DNA of 64,000 nucleotides from assembly GCA_029261295.1 (NCBI GenBank), contig JAJDBP010000017.1, forward strand, positions 124,001 through 188,000, written 5' to 3'. Positions 42,404-50,896 of this stretch are shown here, in pieces. Made by a program: the position numbers and the translations under genes. The stretch is from Nitrospirales bacterium. GTDB lineage: Bacteria; Nitrospirota; Nitrospiria; Nitrospirales; UBA8639. The notes below the pieces were generated by a model. The model saw nothing but the letters and a program-made list of their open reading frames with translations. It was not told the DNA's origin and made no database searches. Each line of letters begins with the position of its first letter. The first letter of the stretch is position 1.

Positions 42404-43246
42404 ATGACGTTCAGCCGTGTGCTAACCCTCTTGTCGATTCCAGTTTTGGCCTTAGGCCTTTGGGCGTTCTGGTGGGAACCAGGAAGCCTGCATAATGAAA
42501 CGCACGAATTATCAATCCCCTCATGGCCTTCTGCCTGTGAAGGCCTCAAAGTCGCCGTCCTCTCAGATCTACACGTCGGCTCGCCTTTTAATCATCTCGA
42601 TCATTTGAATACAAGTATTGATCTGACGCTCAAAGCCAAGCCAGATCTTATTTTGTTAGCCGGCGACTATGTCGTGCATGGAGTCCCTGGAGGAGAGTTC
42701 GTCTCTCCACAAGAGTCGGCCGCACATCTGGCCAGATTGACTGCTCCATTAGGCGTGTTTGCCGTTCTAGGCAATCATGATTGGTGGCATGACGGACCTG
42801 GGACCATGACTGCCTTTCAACAGGTTGGCATTCAGGTATTAGAAGATGCGTCAATTCCTATCAAGTCAGGAGCCTGTGAATTTTGGTTGGCAGGAATTAG
42901 TGATTTTATGGAAGGGGCCCACGATGTCCCTCTGGCCCTTTCTCAAATACCAAAAGATGCCGCTATCCTGGCCTTCACCCATAACCCCGATGTATTCCCC
43001 GAAGTTCCTTCTCATGTTGCCTTGACGATCGCCGGGCATACACATGGAGGACAGGTGTATCTTCCCTTCATCGGGCGCCCGATCGTGCCTTCTCAATATG
43101 GAGAACGATTTGCCATCGGGCATATCATTGAGGAAGGGCGACATCTGTTTGTCACACCTGGCATTGGGACAAGCATTTTGCCCGTTCGATTTCTTGTGCC
43201 TCCTGAAGTCTCTGTCCTTATCCTCCATTCTGTCTCTTCCACTTAG
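42404..43246 (+). CDS. Membrane-anchored metallophosphoesterase (YkuE/YaeI-like)
   Basis: A 280-residue calcineurin-like phosphoesterase with an N-terminal membrane anchor (LTLLSIPVLALGLWAFWW). The five-block active site is seen: SDLHVG, GDYVV, GNHDWWHDG, a His in AFTHNP, and GHTHGGQVYLP. These bind two metals. The closest group is the one that includes YkuE and YaeI, whose cell-envelope substrates are uncertain. The next gene starts 11 bases later and may be co-transcribed. Confidence 0.92.
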   Translation: MTFSRVLTLLSIPVLALGLWAFWWEPGSLHNETHELSIPSWPSACEGLKVAVLSDLHVGSPFNHLDHLNTSIDLTLKAKPDLILLAGDYVVHGVPGGEFVSPQESAAHLARLTAPLGVFAVLGNHDWWHDGPGTMTAFQQVGIQVLEDASIPIKSGACEFWLAGISDFMEGAHDVPLALSQIPKDAAILAFTHNPDVFPEVPSHVALTIAGHTHGGQVYLPFIGRPIVPSQYGERFAIGHIIEEGRHLFVTPGIGTSILPVRFLVPPEVSVLILHSVSST

Positions 43247-43256
43247 GAGAGTCCGT

Positions 43257-43805
43257 ATGCAATTTTTCAAAGGTGTGGTGATTTCGGAACTCTTGGCCTT
43301 GTGGGTGGAATTTTTCTATAAGTTCGGAGTGAAGTACTTCCCCAAAGGATTCTTTATTGCCATTCCTCTCTATTTCCTCTATCTCTGTGGGCTACATAAA
43401 ATCTTCGGAAGATTCCAGGAGAAGCGATTTCTCTGGGTAATAGGGATCGCTATTGGAAGCATTGCAGGTCTACTACTGGAGTGGTTTCTGGTGGGGAATT
43501 CTCCCTGGAACAAACCGGCCGTTTTTCAATCAGGCCAATTGGTCTTCCATGGGGCCTATCCCATTTTGGGATTTCTTTTGGTCCATACCGTGGTTCCGGT
43601 ACGGTTACGAAATCAATTATTGGCCTATATGGTGACCATTTCCGGTATCACCGCTATCGGATTTTCCTTTAGCGATCCCAATCTACGGAAGCTCTGGCTT
43701 TTGTTTCTCCCGCTTGTAGCCTTCCTCGGCCTCTACTATTTCATCTATCGTTTGAGAATAGTACAGACTCATCCTGTACTAACAGGCAACATGGCCCGGC
43801 TTTGA
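43257..43805 (+). CDS. Unrecognised five-to-six-helix membrane protein
   Basis: A 182-residue very hydrophobic protein. The start at ATG 43257 is supported by TAGGAGAG 5 bases upstream and fits just after the phosphoesterase stop; the frame is open further upstream inside that gene and should not be used. Helices lie at ~8-28, ~30-45, ~60-78, ~95-115, ~120-140 and ~145-165. No domain is recognised. The short gap implies a functional link with the phosphoesterase. Confidence 0.75.
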   Translation: MQFFKGVVISELLALWVEFFYKFGVKYFPKGFFIAIPLYFLYLCGLHKIFGRFQEKRFLWVIGIAIGSIAGLLLEWFLVGNSPWNKPAVFQSGQLVFHGAYPILGFLLVHTVVPVRLRNQLLAYMVTISGITAIGFSFSDPNLRKLWLLFLPLVAFLGLYYFIYRLRIVQTHPVLTGNMARL

Positions 43806-43820
43806 TAACTCTCAACACAC

Positions 43821-44213
43821 CTATTCCTTCTTCGCTTCACCCTGCCAGAGCATTTCGTATCCTAACTCCATCGCGTCAGAACACATGGCGGCCACGGCAG
43901 CAAAGGTCTTGTGAAAGACTTCGTCAGCATGAGACTTTTCATGATCCTCAAAGGATTTCCAATAAGTCACAATCGCATAATGTTCATCAGCCGTCTGCGC
44001 GCTATTTAACGACCCTTTCTCTGAGACGAATCCGGAGAAACGGAACACTTGCCCCGCGATAAATCCGCCTTGATCGTCGCCATACGTTTGCTTCACAACC
44101 ATACACATTTCACCAACGGCAATTTCTAATTGATCAAAAGAGACACCTGGCTTGAGTTTAACGGTATTCAAAAGCATTTTTGCCCCGAATGGAATGGTAA
44201 TAGGACCAAACAT
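43821..44213 (-). CDS. Hypothetical protein, possibly dimeric alpha/beta-barrel (ABM-like)
   Basis: A 130-residue soluble protein. The start is ATG 44213 because AGGAGGT stands immediately upstream and would overlap a start at GTG 44219. The pattern (KLKPGVSFDQLEIAVGEMCMVVKQ..., HYAIVTYWKSFEDHEKSH) with a 'W-K/S-F-E-D-H-E' turn is like antibiotic-biosynthesis-monooxygenase or EthD-type barrels. No catalytic residues can be named. A -10-like TATAAT lies at 44299-44294 on the minus strand. Confidence 0.65.
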   Translation of the reverse strand: MFGPITIPFGAKMLLNTVKLKPGVSFDQLEIAVGEMCMVVKQTYGDDQGGFIAGQVFRFSGFVSEKGSLNSAQTADEHYAIVTYWKSFEDHEKSHADEVFHKTFAAVAAMCSDAMELGYEMLWQGEAKKE

Positions 44214-44555
44214 AACCACCTCCTGGTTGTGCTTTGCGGCAATGGCCGTCAGATAGTATTCAAAGATAAACGTGCAACATTCTATCTGGTCCTATTATAT
44301 CATCGGATGTCCAGCCAAGCAGTCATACGTCTACTGACTTCCTGCCCAAAAGAACCGGAAGCTACAGAAGTTTTCTTGGCTTTACAGTTGGAAAATTGAA
44401 AATCCGTAAATACGAGATGTGTGACATTGAGCCAAATACATTTGCCCCACCACAATCAGAAGAATACAAATTCAAAAAAAAGAAGGAAAGGTAGAGACGA
44501 CAGAGGGGCGTAGGTAGGAGAGACAGTACTTCTTACGGTATTACGATATTTGTTA
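44214..44555. other. Intergenic stretch, no gene
   Basis: This 342-base region lies between two minus-strand genes. Apart from the TATAAT on the minus strand (44299-44294), which could serve the gene on its left, I see no feature. A short plus-strand open frame at 44130-44399 runs through the neighbouring gene and is not believable. Confidence 0.45.
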
Positions 44556-44960
44556 TCAGGCCATTTCCTTTGATTGTTTATCAAAAATTTTTTCCAGTTT
44601 TTCCTGGAGAGCCTGTTCCGAAAACGGCTTCACCAAATAATCAGACACTCCCGCTTGTACCGCTTCCATGATATTATCCATTTTCGCTTCAGCCGTAATC
44701 ATCAGCACGGGAATTTTTTGAAGGGCAGCGTCGGCTCGGATGATCCGCAACACTTCAATCCCACTCATGATTGGCATATTCCAATCTAACAGCACCAACC
44801 CGAATTCTTCTGATCGTAGTTTTTCTAAAGCCTCTTTTCCATTCACCGCATCTTGAATATCCTCATACCCAATGGCTCCAAGCGCCCTTTTGACAATACC
44901 CCGCATACTCATCATATCGTCCACAACTAATGCTTTAAGGGAGAGATCTAAGGTACCCAC
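44556..44960 (-). CDS. Single-domain CheY-like response regulator
   Basis: A 134-residue receiver domain without output domain. Conserved residues: the acidic pair in LVVDDMMSMRG, phospho-acceptor Asp in LVLLDWNMPIMSG, Thr in PVLMITAEAKMD, and Lys in DYLVKPFSEQALQEKL. The GVSDYLVKPFS form and the VDDMMSMRGIVKRALGAIGY N-terminus are the CheY pattern. No kinase or chemotaxis gene is nearby, so the partner is unknown. Confidence 0.95.
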   Translation of the reverse strand: MGTLDLSLKALVVDDMMSMRGIVKRALGAIGYEDIQDAVNGKEALEKLRSEEFGLVLLDWNMPIMSGIEVLRIIRADAALQKIPVLMITAEAKMDNIMEAVQAGVSDYLVKPFSEQALQEKLEKIFDKQSKEMA

Positions 44961-45235
44961 TAGTCCTCCATACGTACAAATATCGTAACCGACATTCTCT
45001 CTTATGCCTAATCAAAGCAAATACAGACAAGTTTGCACCCATCAATTGCGTATAGATCTCCTAAAATTAGGCTTGGCTACACCGATCTATGATCCCCCCC
45101 TCTAGAATAGGCTCATAATTCCGATAAAGATAAAAGAACAGAAAGATTCAGGTTCACGACCAGGATTGCTATACTTTCACGTAAAGAGATTGCCCTCATC
45201 CAATCTGCACTCTCTCAGATAAAAAAGGAGAAGCT

Positions 45236-45550
45236 ATGTTCGTCAGTAATATTGAAGAGATTCCAGGAAAAACTATTACGACATGCTATGGCATCGTGTC
45301 CGGCAGTACCGTCCGCGCTAAACATCTTGGCCGCGATATTTTTGCCAGCGTAAAAAATATTTTTGGCGGCGAATTAAAGGGCTATACCGAACTCTTAGGG
45401 GAATCTCGAGATGAAGCCCTTGACCGGATGAAATCCCAAGCACAACAACTCGGGGCCAATGCTATCGTCAATGTGCGTTTTTCTACTTCCTCTGTCGCAG
45501 CTGGAGCTGCCGAAATTTATGTCTACGGCACCGCCGTCACTGTGGAGTAA
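45236..45550 (+). CDS. YbjQ/UPF0145 family protein
   Basis: A 104-residue protein of the YbjQ family (heavy-metal-binding-domain-like, function uncertain). The pattern TCYGIVSGSTVRAKHLGRDIFASVKNIFGGELKGYTELLGESRDEALDRM is diagnostic in its GxxxGxxVRxxxxxxD...NxFGGE frame, and the C-terminus ANAIVNVRFSTSSVAAGAAEIYVYGTAV is typical. GGAGAAGCT stands before the ATG. It is followed by a divergent paralogue and a membrane metalloprotease with gaps of 6 and overlap of 4 bases. Confidence 0.9.
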   Translation: MFVSNIEEIPGKTITTCYGIVSGSTVRAKHLGRDIFASVKNIFGGELKGYTELLGESRDEALDRMKSQAQQLGANAIVNVRFSTSSVAAGAAEIYVYGTAVTVE

Positions 45551-45556
45551 TGAACT

Positions 45557-46030
45557 GTGGATAGTCTCACGATATTCCTTATTTTACTCGCCCTGGGATT
45601 TGTCTTTGGCAAACTAGCTGAAGGAAGACATTACCGCTCCATACTGGCCAGGGAGGAAATGTTGCTTCGCCTTCCTGCTACTTCCTGTAAAAAACCCATG
45701 GGCAAGACCTTACCGGTGGGTCACGCTGAATTGGTGCATGGTCACGTGGTCATCTCAGTTGATTATTTCAAACAACTTCTGGCAAGTTTACGGAATTTTT
45801 TTGGCGGGACCATCCAATCCTATGAAACCCTCCTTGATCGAGCCAGACGTGAAGCCGTGCTGCGATTAAAAGAAAGCTGCCCAACTGCTAATGAAATACT
45901 CAACCTCCGCATTGAAACTTCATCAATATCCAAGGGAAATAGTGGCGATCGTGTCGGATCAGTGGAAGTCTTGGCCTATGGCACAGCCATTTACTACCGA
46001 GAAGTCTCATCCCAGCACTCTGGCTTGTGA
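45557..46030 (+). CDS. Membrane-anchored YbjQ-like paralogue
   Basis: A 157-residue protein with an N-terminal helix (SLTIFLILLALGFVFG) and a degenerate YbjQ domain (VDYFKQLLASLRNFFGGTIQSYETLLDRARREAVLRL), an evident paralogue of the preceding gene. The N-terminal membrane segment and the extra 50 residues set it apart. Start is GTG 45557. Together they suggest one soluble and one membrane-bound subunit of a complex with the M48 protease downstream. Confidence 0.82.
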   Translation: MDSLTIFLILLALGFVFGKLAEGRHYRSILAREEMLLRLPATSCKKPMGKTLPVGHAELVHGHVVISVDYFKQLLASLRNFFGGTIQSYETLLDRARREAVLRLKESCPTANEILNLRIETSSISKGNSGDRVGSVEVLAYGTAIYYREVSSQHSGL

Positions 46031-46845
46031 ACTATCAACCTTCCCTCCCCGAACACAATGACAATGTCTCGCACCAACACCCGGTACGGGAATTTATCAT
46101 TCTTGTCAGTGGGGTCTTAGCCATTGTCTTTATGGGCTACTGGGCCTTGGGATTATTCGTAGACGTCGCAGTCGACTATCTCTCGCCGGAACAAGAAGCC
46201 CAACTTCAAACTAAAATTAATATTGACTGGGATTGGGGAGAAGACGTTATGCCGGAAACCCAAGCCAAGCTTCAAAGCTTGGTCGATTCCCTCCAACCCT
46301 GTGTTCCCCTGCCCTATCCCATTACAGTCAATCTCGTCAGGCCCAGTGAAAATCCAGATATGATCAATGCCTTGGCCTTCCCCGGAGGGAAAATGGTTGT
46401 GTTCGCAGGGCTGTTAGATGCCGTCCAATCTACAAATGGCTTGATGTTTATTCTCGCTCATGAACTTGGCCATTTTAAAAATCGCGATCACCTGAGAGCG
46501 TTGGGAAGAGGGATCGTCCTCTCTATTCTGACGTTATTAATTTTTGGTGGAGACTCTGACTTTCTAGCCGCGACGATTAACCAACGCACAGCGAACTATT
46601 CCCAATCCCGCGAAAGCCAAGCCGACCAAACAGCCCTGAATGCTCTCCAATGCCATTTTGGCCATGTCGGAGGAGCCACCGAACTTTTTGAATCTCTCCA
46701 ATCTCAAGAAGGAGAATCTGATTTAGGTTTTGCCCATTATTTTTCGACTCATCCAGAACTCCAACAACGCATCGACAACCTTCAACGCTTAGCTCAAGAA
46801 CGGGGCTACTCTCAAGATAAAACCCAAGAACTCATGCAACATTAA
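46027..46845 (+). CDS. M48-family membrane metalloprotease
   Basis: A 272-residue protein with an N-terminal membrane helix (~25-48) and an M48 domain. The zinc motif HELGH is at ~147-151 (FILAHELGHFKNRDHL) with the third ligand Glu in ESQADQTALN. The ending is a typical short C-terminal domain. It starts with GTG overlapping the upstream stop by 4 bases, so it forms an operon with the two YbjQ-type genes. Such proteases act in membrane-protein quality control (HtpX/BepA-like); this is a short, single-helix version. Confidence 0.88.
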   Translation: MNYQPSLPEHNDNVSHQHPVREFIILVSGVLAIVFMGYWALGLFVDVAVDYLSPEQEAQLQTKINIDWDWGEDVMPETQAKLQSLVDSLQPCVPLPYPITVNLVRPSENPDMINALAFPGGKMVVFAGLLDAVQSTNGLMFILAHELGHFKNRDHLRALGRGIVLSILTLLIFGGDSDFLAATINQRTANYSQSRESQADQTALNALQCHFGHVGGATELFESLQSQEGESDLGFAHYFSTHPELQQRIDNLQRLAQERGYSQDKTQELMQH

Positions 46846-46942
46846 GAAAAGGTTTCCTTATTCTATAATAGAAGCGGTATTGCCCAAATACCAAGAAAGC
46901 TTTTTCCCACACCCCCAGTACTCTGAACTTTGAAGACAAAAC

Positions 46943-47662
46943 ATGTCCGCATCCTGGAACAAAATCATCAATGAATTGAATGCTGAGTTGGCCCAGCTCA
47001 CGTTTAGTCCTCCAGTGACCCATATTTATAATCCATTGGAGTATGCTCGCCGCGCCCACGATCAATTCAATCGGAAATTTGGGGCCGGAAGAAAAGAGGC
47101 CATTTTTTTGGGCATGAATCCCGGTCCTTATGGGATGGCTCAGACAGGCGTACCGTTTGGTGAAATTTCGTATGTCCGAGATTGGCTAGGAATCAAAGGT
47201 CCCATTGGTCGCCCCAAGGAGGAACATCCCAAGCGACCCATTCAGGGATTTGATTGCTCTCGCAGTGAAATCAGCGGACAACGTTTGTGGGGATTTTTCA
47301 AAGAAAAGTTCGGCGAACCTGAAGTTTTCTTCAATCGATTCTTCGTCGTTAATTACTGCCCGTTGGTCTTCATGGAAGAGTCCGGCAAGAACCGCACTCC
47401 AGATAAACTTCCCCTAGAAGAACGTGAAGCCCTTTTTTCAATCTGTGACCTTGCTCTCAGCCGCATAGTCGATCGCCTTCAGCCCAACCTCATTATCGGT
47501 GTGGGACGTTTCGCCACCGACCGAGCAAAAGCTGCGATTGTTGAACGTCATACTTCCATTGAGACTATTTTACATCCAAGCCCAGCCAGTCCCATTGCCA
47601 ATCGTGGCTGGGCAGCCGCAGCTGAGAAACAACTCAAATCCCTGGGGCTCCACCTTCCCTAG
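46943..47662 (+). CDS. SMUG1-type uracil-DNA glycosylase
   Basis: A 239-residue DNA repair glycosylase. Motif 1 is GMNPGPYGMAQTGVPFGEI (~55-73) with the catalytic Asn, and motif 2 is HPSPASPIANRGWAA near the C-terminus, both diagnostic of the SMUG1 family and different from the classical UNG. A long insert with Pro/Lys (GRPKEEHPKRPIQGFDCSRSEISGQRLW) matches SMUG proteins. It removes uracil and 5-hydroxymethyluracil from DNA. Bacterial SMUG1 is uncommon and found in a minority of phyla. Confidence 0.92.
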   Translation: MSASWNKIINELNAELAQLTFSPPVTHIYNPLEYARRAHDQFNRKFGAGRKEAIFLGMNPGPYGMAQTGVPFGEISYVRDWLGIKGPIGRPKEEHPKRPIQGFDCSRSEISGQRLWGFFKEKFGEPEVFFNRFFVVNYCPLVFMEESGKNRTPDKLPLEEREALFSICDLALSRIVDRLQPNLIIGVGRFATDRAKAAIVERHTSIETILHPSPASPIANRGWAAAAEKQLKSLGLHLP

Positions 47663-47688
47663 AAGGCGCTAAGGGAGAAGAAAGGGAT

Positions 47689-47718
47689 TTGACAGAGTCA
47701 CTATACGTGTATATACTC
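47689..47718 (+). promoter_or_regulatory. Promoter and autoregulatory operator of the MarR gene
   Basis: TTGACA (47689-47694) and TATACT (47712-47717) are separated by exactly 17 bases. GTGTATATACTC (47707-47718) overlaps the -10 and matches 11 of 12 positions of the perfect palindrome at 48201-48212. The expected transcript start near 47724 is about 3 bases before ATG 47727, and no ribosome binding site is present, so the transcript is probably leaderless. Confidence 0.7.
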
Positions 47719-47726
47719 CTATTATA

Positions 47727-48185
47727 ATGTCTATGCGCACACAACTCACCGAATGTCTTGAACCGGCCCAAGGGTGTATCTGCTTCAATATTCGGAAATC
47801 CGCACGAGCCATTACGCAGCTCTATGAGGAAGCCCTACGCCCGACCGGGCTTCGAGCAACCCAGTTCACCCTTTTGGTGGCAACTCGAGTCATGGGGACT
47901 GCCACGATCAGTGGCCTTGCCAAAGGATTAGTGATGGACCGAACGACGCTCACCAGGAACATGAAGCCCCTAGAAAAGCAAGGTTTCATTCGAATTGTGC
48001 CAGGGAAAGAAGATCGACGGGAACGAGAAGTGACCTTGACTCTTGCCGGGCAGGAAATCCTTACTACGGCACTTCCCTTATGGAAAACCGTTCAGCAGTC
48101 AGTCGTCGAATCGCTTGGGCAAAGTCGAGTCACTCGGCTCCTGAAAGATTTGTCCGTTACCATTGAATTAGCTCAAGTCGAATAA
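47727..48185 (+). CDS. MarR-family transcriptional regulator
   Basis: A 152-residue winged-helix regulator. The DNA-binding part has TISGLAKGLVMDRTTLTRNMKPLEKQGFIRIVPGKEDRREREVTLT, the usual MarR recognition helix and wing. The N-terminal segment ECLEPAQGCICFNIRKSARAITQLYEE begins with two cysteines, which might sense redox or metal. The gene has a strong promoter overlapped by a palindromic operator, and a second copy of the operator precedes the next gene, so it probably controls itself and the Fe-S protein. Confidence 0.93.
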   Translation: MSMRTQLTECLEPAQGCICFNIRKSARAITQLYEEALRPTGLRATQFTLLVATRVMGTATISGLAKGLVMDRTTLTRNMKPLEKQGFIRIVPGKEDRREREVTLTLAGQEILTTALPLWKTVQQSVVESLGQSRVTRLLKDLSVTIELAQVE

Positions 48186-48200
48186 TTTTTTCAGTTAAAG

Positions 48201-48212
48201 GTGTATATACAC
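48201..48212. promoter_or_regulatory. Palindromic MarR operator upstream of the Fe-S/SCP2 gene
   Basis: GTGTATATACAC is a perfect 12-base palindrome with A/T-rich flanks, 23 bases ahead of ATG 48235. A -10-like TATACA (48206-48211) lies within it. The second partial copy is in the promoter of the MarR gene. Confidence 0.6.
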
Positions 48213-48234
48213 TTTTAATTAAACGGAGGTACCC

Positions 48235-49593
48235 ATGTCCTTACTTACCGAACTTCCCATGGCTACTCACAAGCCAGCACTTCAATTACAACATCCTTCT
48301 GTTCCTAAACCTTCTATCAAGGTTAGGGGGGAAATTGATCAGGCTTGGCTTCGTAATTTGTGTCTAGAGGCAGGCGCTGATGACGTGGGATTCGTCGAAA
48401 TTGGTCGCCCTAACTTAGAGAATGACCTGCCGGATATTCTGAATGCTTTCCCTCACACAAAAACTCTCATCAGTTTTGTGGTTCGAATGAATCGTGAACC
48501 CATTAGAAGTCCAGCACGCTCCGTGGCCAATTTGGAATTTCATCATACAGGCGACCAGGTCAACGATATCGCACGGACCATCGTGAAGCGTTTGGAAATC
48601 CAAGAAATTCGCGCACTCAATCCTGCCATGGGATTTCCTATGGAAATGGACCACTTCCCAGGGAAAATTTGGGTCGTCTCTCACAAAACTGTGGCCGTGG
48701 CGGCCGGCTTAGGACAGATGGGGATACATCGGAACGTCATCCATCCCAAGTTTGGCAACTTTATTTTACTGGGAACGGTTCTCATAGATGCTGAAGTGAC
48801 AGATACCAGCATACCCATCGACTATAACCCCTGTTTAGAATGCAAGCTCTGTGTCGCAGCTTGCCCCGTTGGGGCTATTGCCCCGGATGGCCATTTCAAT
48901 TTTTCGGCCTGCTACACGCACAATTACCGAGAATTTATGGGAGGCTTTTCGGATTGGGTCGGAAATATCGCTGATAGCGGTTCAGCGAAACAGTATCGGC
49001 AGAAAGTCACCGACGCGGAATCATCCTCGATGTGGCAAAGTCTCTCGTTTGGAGCCAATTACAAGGCCGCCTACTGCATGGCGGTTTGCCCTGCTGGCGA
49101 AGATGTCATCCAACCCTTTACCACGAATCGAAAAGAGTTTGTCGGGGACGTAGTCAAACCACTGCAACACAAGAAAGAAATCCTTTATGTCATTCCCGGA
49201 TCAGATGCAGAGACCTATGCAGAAAAACGATATCCGCATAAACCCATCAAACATGTGGGGAACAGCTTACGGCCGCGTTCCATTCAAGGGTTTTTAGATG
49301 GCCTACCCCTTGTCTTTCAACGAAAAAAATCAGCTGGGGTTGAAGCGACCTATCATTTCACATTTACAGGGCAAGAGACAGAAGAGGCGACCGTCATCAT
49401 CAAGAATCAAACACTTCAGATATCGAAAGGCCATCATGGAGAGGCAAATTTTCGTCTGACCGCTGACAGTCAAACCTGGTTAGCCTTTTTAGCCAAGGAA
49501 CGTCATCTGCTGTGGGCCTTACTCACACGGAAAATTCGCATCAAAGGCTCTTTAAAGTTTCTCAAGCCCTTTGCTCTGTGCTTTCCAAGCTAG
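48235..49593 (+). CDS. Fe-S cluster protein with C-terminal SCP2-like lipid-binding domain
   Basis: A 452-residue protein. The middle region (~95-270) is similar to the Fe-S reductase part of epoxyqueuosine-reductase-type proteins: AAGLGQMGIHRNVIHPKFGNFILLGTVL and CLECKLCVAACPVGAI, with a second Cys set in YCMAVCPAGEDV. The C-terminal ~110 residues (EATYHFTFTGQETEEATVIIKNQ...) form an SCP2 sterol-carrier-like domain. No B12-binding motif is seen. This pairing is rare; the substrate is unknown. AAACGGAGGT precedes the ATG. A palindromic operator 23 bases upstream ties it to the adjacent MarR regulator. Confidence 0.88.
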   Translation: MSLLTELPMATHKPALQLQHPSVPKPSIKVRGEIDQAWLRNLCLEAGADDVGFVEIGRPNLENDLPDILNAFPHTKTLISFVVRMNREPIRSPARSVANLEFHHTGDQVNDIARTIVKRLEIQEIRALNPAMGFPMEMDHFPGKIWVVSHKTVAVAAGLGQMGIHRNVIHPKFGNFILLGTVLIDAEVTDTSIPIDYNPCLECKLCVAACPVGAIAPDGHFNFSACYTHNYREFMGGFSDWVGNIADSGSAKQYRQKVTDAESSSMWQSLSFGANYKAAYCMAVCPAGEDVIQPFTTNRKEFVGDVVKPLQHKKEILYVIPGSDAETYAEKRYPHKPIKHVGNSLRPRSIQGFLDGLPLVFQRKKSAGVEATYHFTFTGQETEEATVIIKNQTLQISKGHHGEANFRLTADSQTWLAFLAKERHLLWALLTRKIRIKGSLKFLKPFALCFPS

Positions 49594-49763
49594 AAGAGCC
49601 TGATCTTTAGATCTCAATTTTCGTCCTGAATTATCATAAAAACTCATACAGCTTGAATGTAGCCGGACAGGCTTCAGCTAGCCTGATTGCTTTCTATCAC
49701 ATTGACAAGTACGGACAAACCTTCGAAAATCCTCGCAACTACTTTTTTTAAGGTACACATCTC

Positions 49764-50117
49764 ATGGGAAGTTCCTACCGAGGTCGGCACAAATTACGAA
49801 GGCTCCAAAAACCCGCGATCGACAAACCTGTTAATGAGATTTTAAAACAACATCAGCCTACGCAATCCCCTTCCAGTAAGAATACGTACCGGGAACAATC
49901 ACTAAAAATTCACGGACTCATCTGTGCCAAGTGCGCTCGAGAGTTTGATCTCAAAACGAGACACCTGCTCACCGTGCACCACAAAGACGGGAATCACCAC
50001 AACAATCCCCCGGACGGATCAAACTGGGAAAACCTATGTACCTACTGCCATGATGATGAACATAGCCGAGGAATCCTGGGCGATTATTTGCAGAAGGCCA
50101 AAGAAGACAAGGCTTAG
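49764..50117 (+). CDS. YajD-like HNH nuclease
   Basis: A 117-residue small HNH endonuclease-like protein. The HNH core is CAKCAREFDLKTRHLLTVHHKDGNHHNNPPDGSNWENLC with TYCHDDEHSRG behind it: the first Cys pair and the last CxxC-H bind structural zinc, and VHHKDGNHHNN is the catalytic His-Asn segment. The N-terminal 45 residues are basic. YajD-like proteins are widespread and have no settled role. It stands alone, with no phage genes near. Confidence 0.9.
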   Translation: MGSSYRGRHKLRRLQKPAIDKPVNEILKQHQPTQSPSSKNTYREQSLKIHGLICAKCAREFDLKTRHLLTVHHKDGNHHNNPPDGSNWENLCTYCHDDEHSRGILGDYLQKAKEDKA

Positions 50118-50195
50118 GAAACCTGGCTACAATCTCTCAGCGGAACAGGGGCCAACATTTAAACTCATCGCAGGTATGGGGAGACGAATGATTGT

Positions 50196-50612
50196 ATGTT
50201 GAGAAAAAAATCACTTATTGGAATGCAGGGCATCTATGTAGTCGTTGAAGATTTGGGACCGGAACTGAAGGGGGTTTTGACCCGAAGCGTGCTACGAAAA
50301 CGAGTAGAGATGCAACTTCTGACTGCTGGAATTCGCCTCATCAAGAAACTCGAAGCTGCCAAATTGCCTGGTGAGCCATATTTATATGTAAATTTAGCGG
50401 CTCTTCCATTAGGTCCCAAACGCTATGCCTGTCGAATCGACCTTGAAATTCACCAACTGGTGGCCCTAGTACACCATTCCGCCAGTGGACATGCCAGCAC
50501 ATGGGAACAAGGCGTGGTGACTACCGGTGGCATCAAAACTATTCTTGACAATGTCGACCAACTCGTCTTCGATTTTATTTGTGATTATTTGGCAATGAAT
50601 CCTGAGGGGTAG
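50196..50612 (+). CDS. Hypothetical protein of unknown function
   Basis: A 138-residue soluble protein I do not recognise. It has an alternating alpha/beta pattern (GMQGIYVVVEDLG...; EPYLYVNLAALPLGPKRYACRIDLEIHQLVALVHH) and a C-terminal segment (GGIKTILDNVDQLVFDFICDYLAMNPEG) with regular hydrophobic spacing. Not membrane-bound and no signal peptide. ATG 50196 is used; there is no strong ribosome binding site. It may be folded and functional, as its composition is normal. Confidence 0.7.
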   Translation: MLRKKSLIGMQGIYVVVEDLGPELKGVLTRSVLRKRVEMQLLTAGIRLIKKLEAAKLPGEPYLYVNLAALPLGPKRYACRIDLEIHQLVALVHHSASGHASTWEQGVVTTGGIKTILDNVDQLVFDFICDYLAMNPEG

Positions 50613-50896
50613 CCTCTCAGGCCAACCATAACTTGCCATTTAATCTTTGATGGAAATCAGGTTCTATTCCATTTAGTTTCTCTCCCACAGTTTTCTCCTG
50701 TTCTATGCACGACAACTTGACTAATCATCCATCAATACATTCCTGAACCTATTTCTCCAATAAGAGTTGCTCTGGAAATAAATGGGGACCAAATCGCCCG
50801 GCTACCCATTGTTATTCTCATGAAGATTTGACGTAGATACGCCAATCATGGGAAAAAGACTTTTGTTCATACATCTAGCCTAAAGGGAGAACACTC
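50613..50896. other. Intergenic stretch, no gene seen
   Basis: A 284-base region between the hypothetical gene and the PpiC gene. I see no gene, and no obvious hairpin or promoter pair. Confidence 0.45.
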
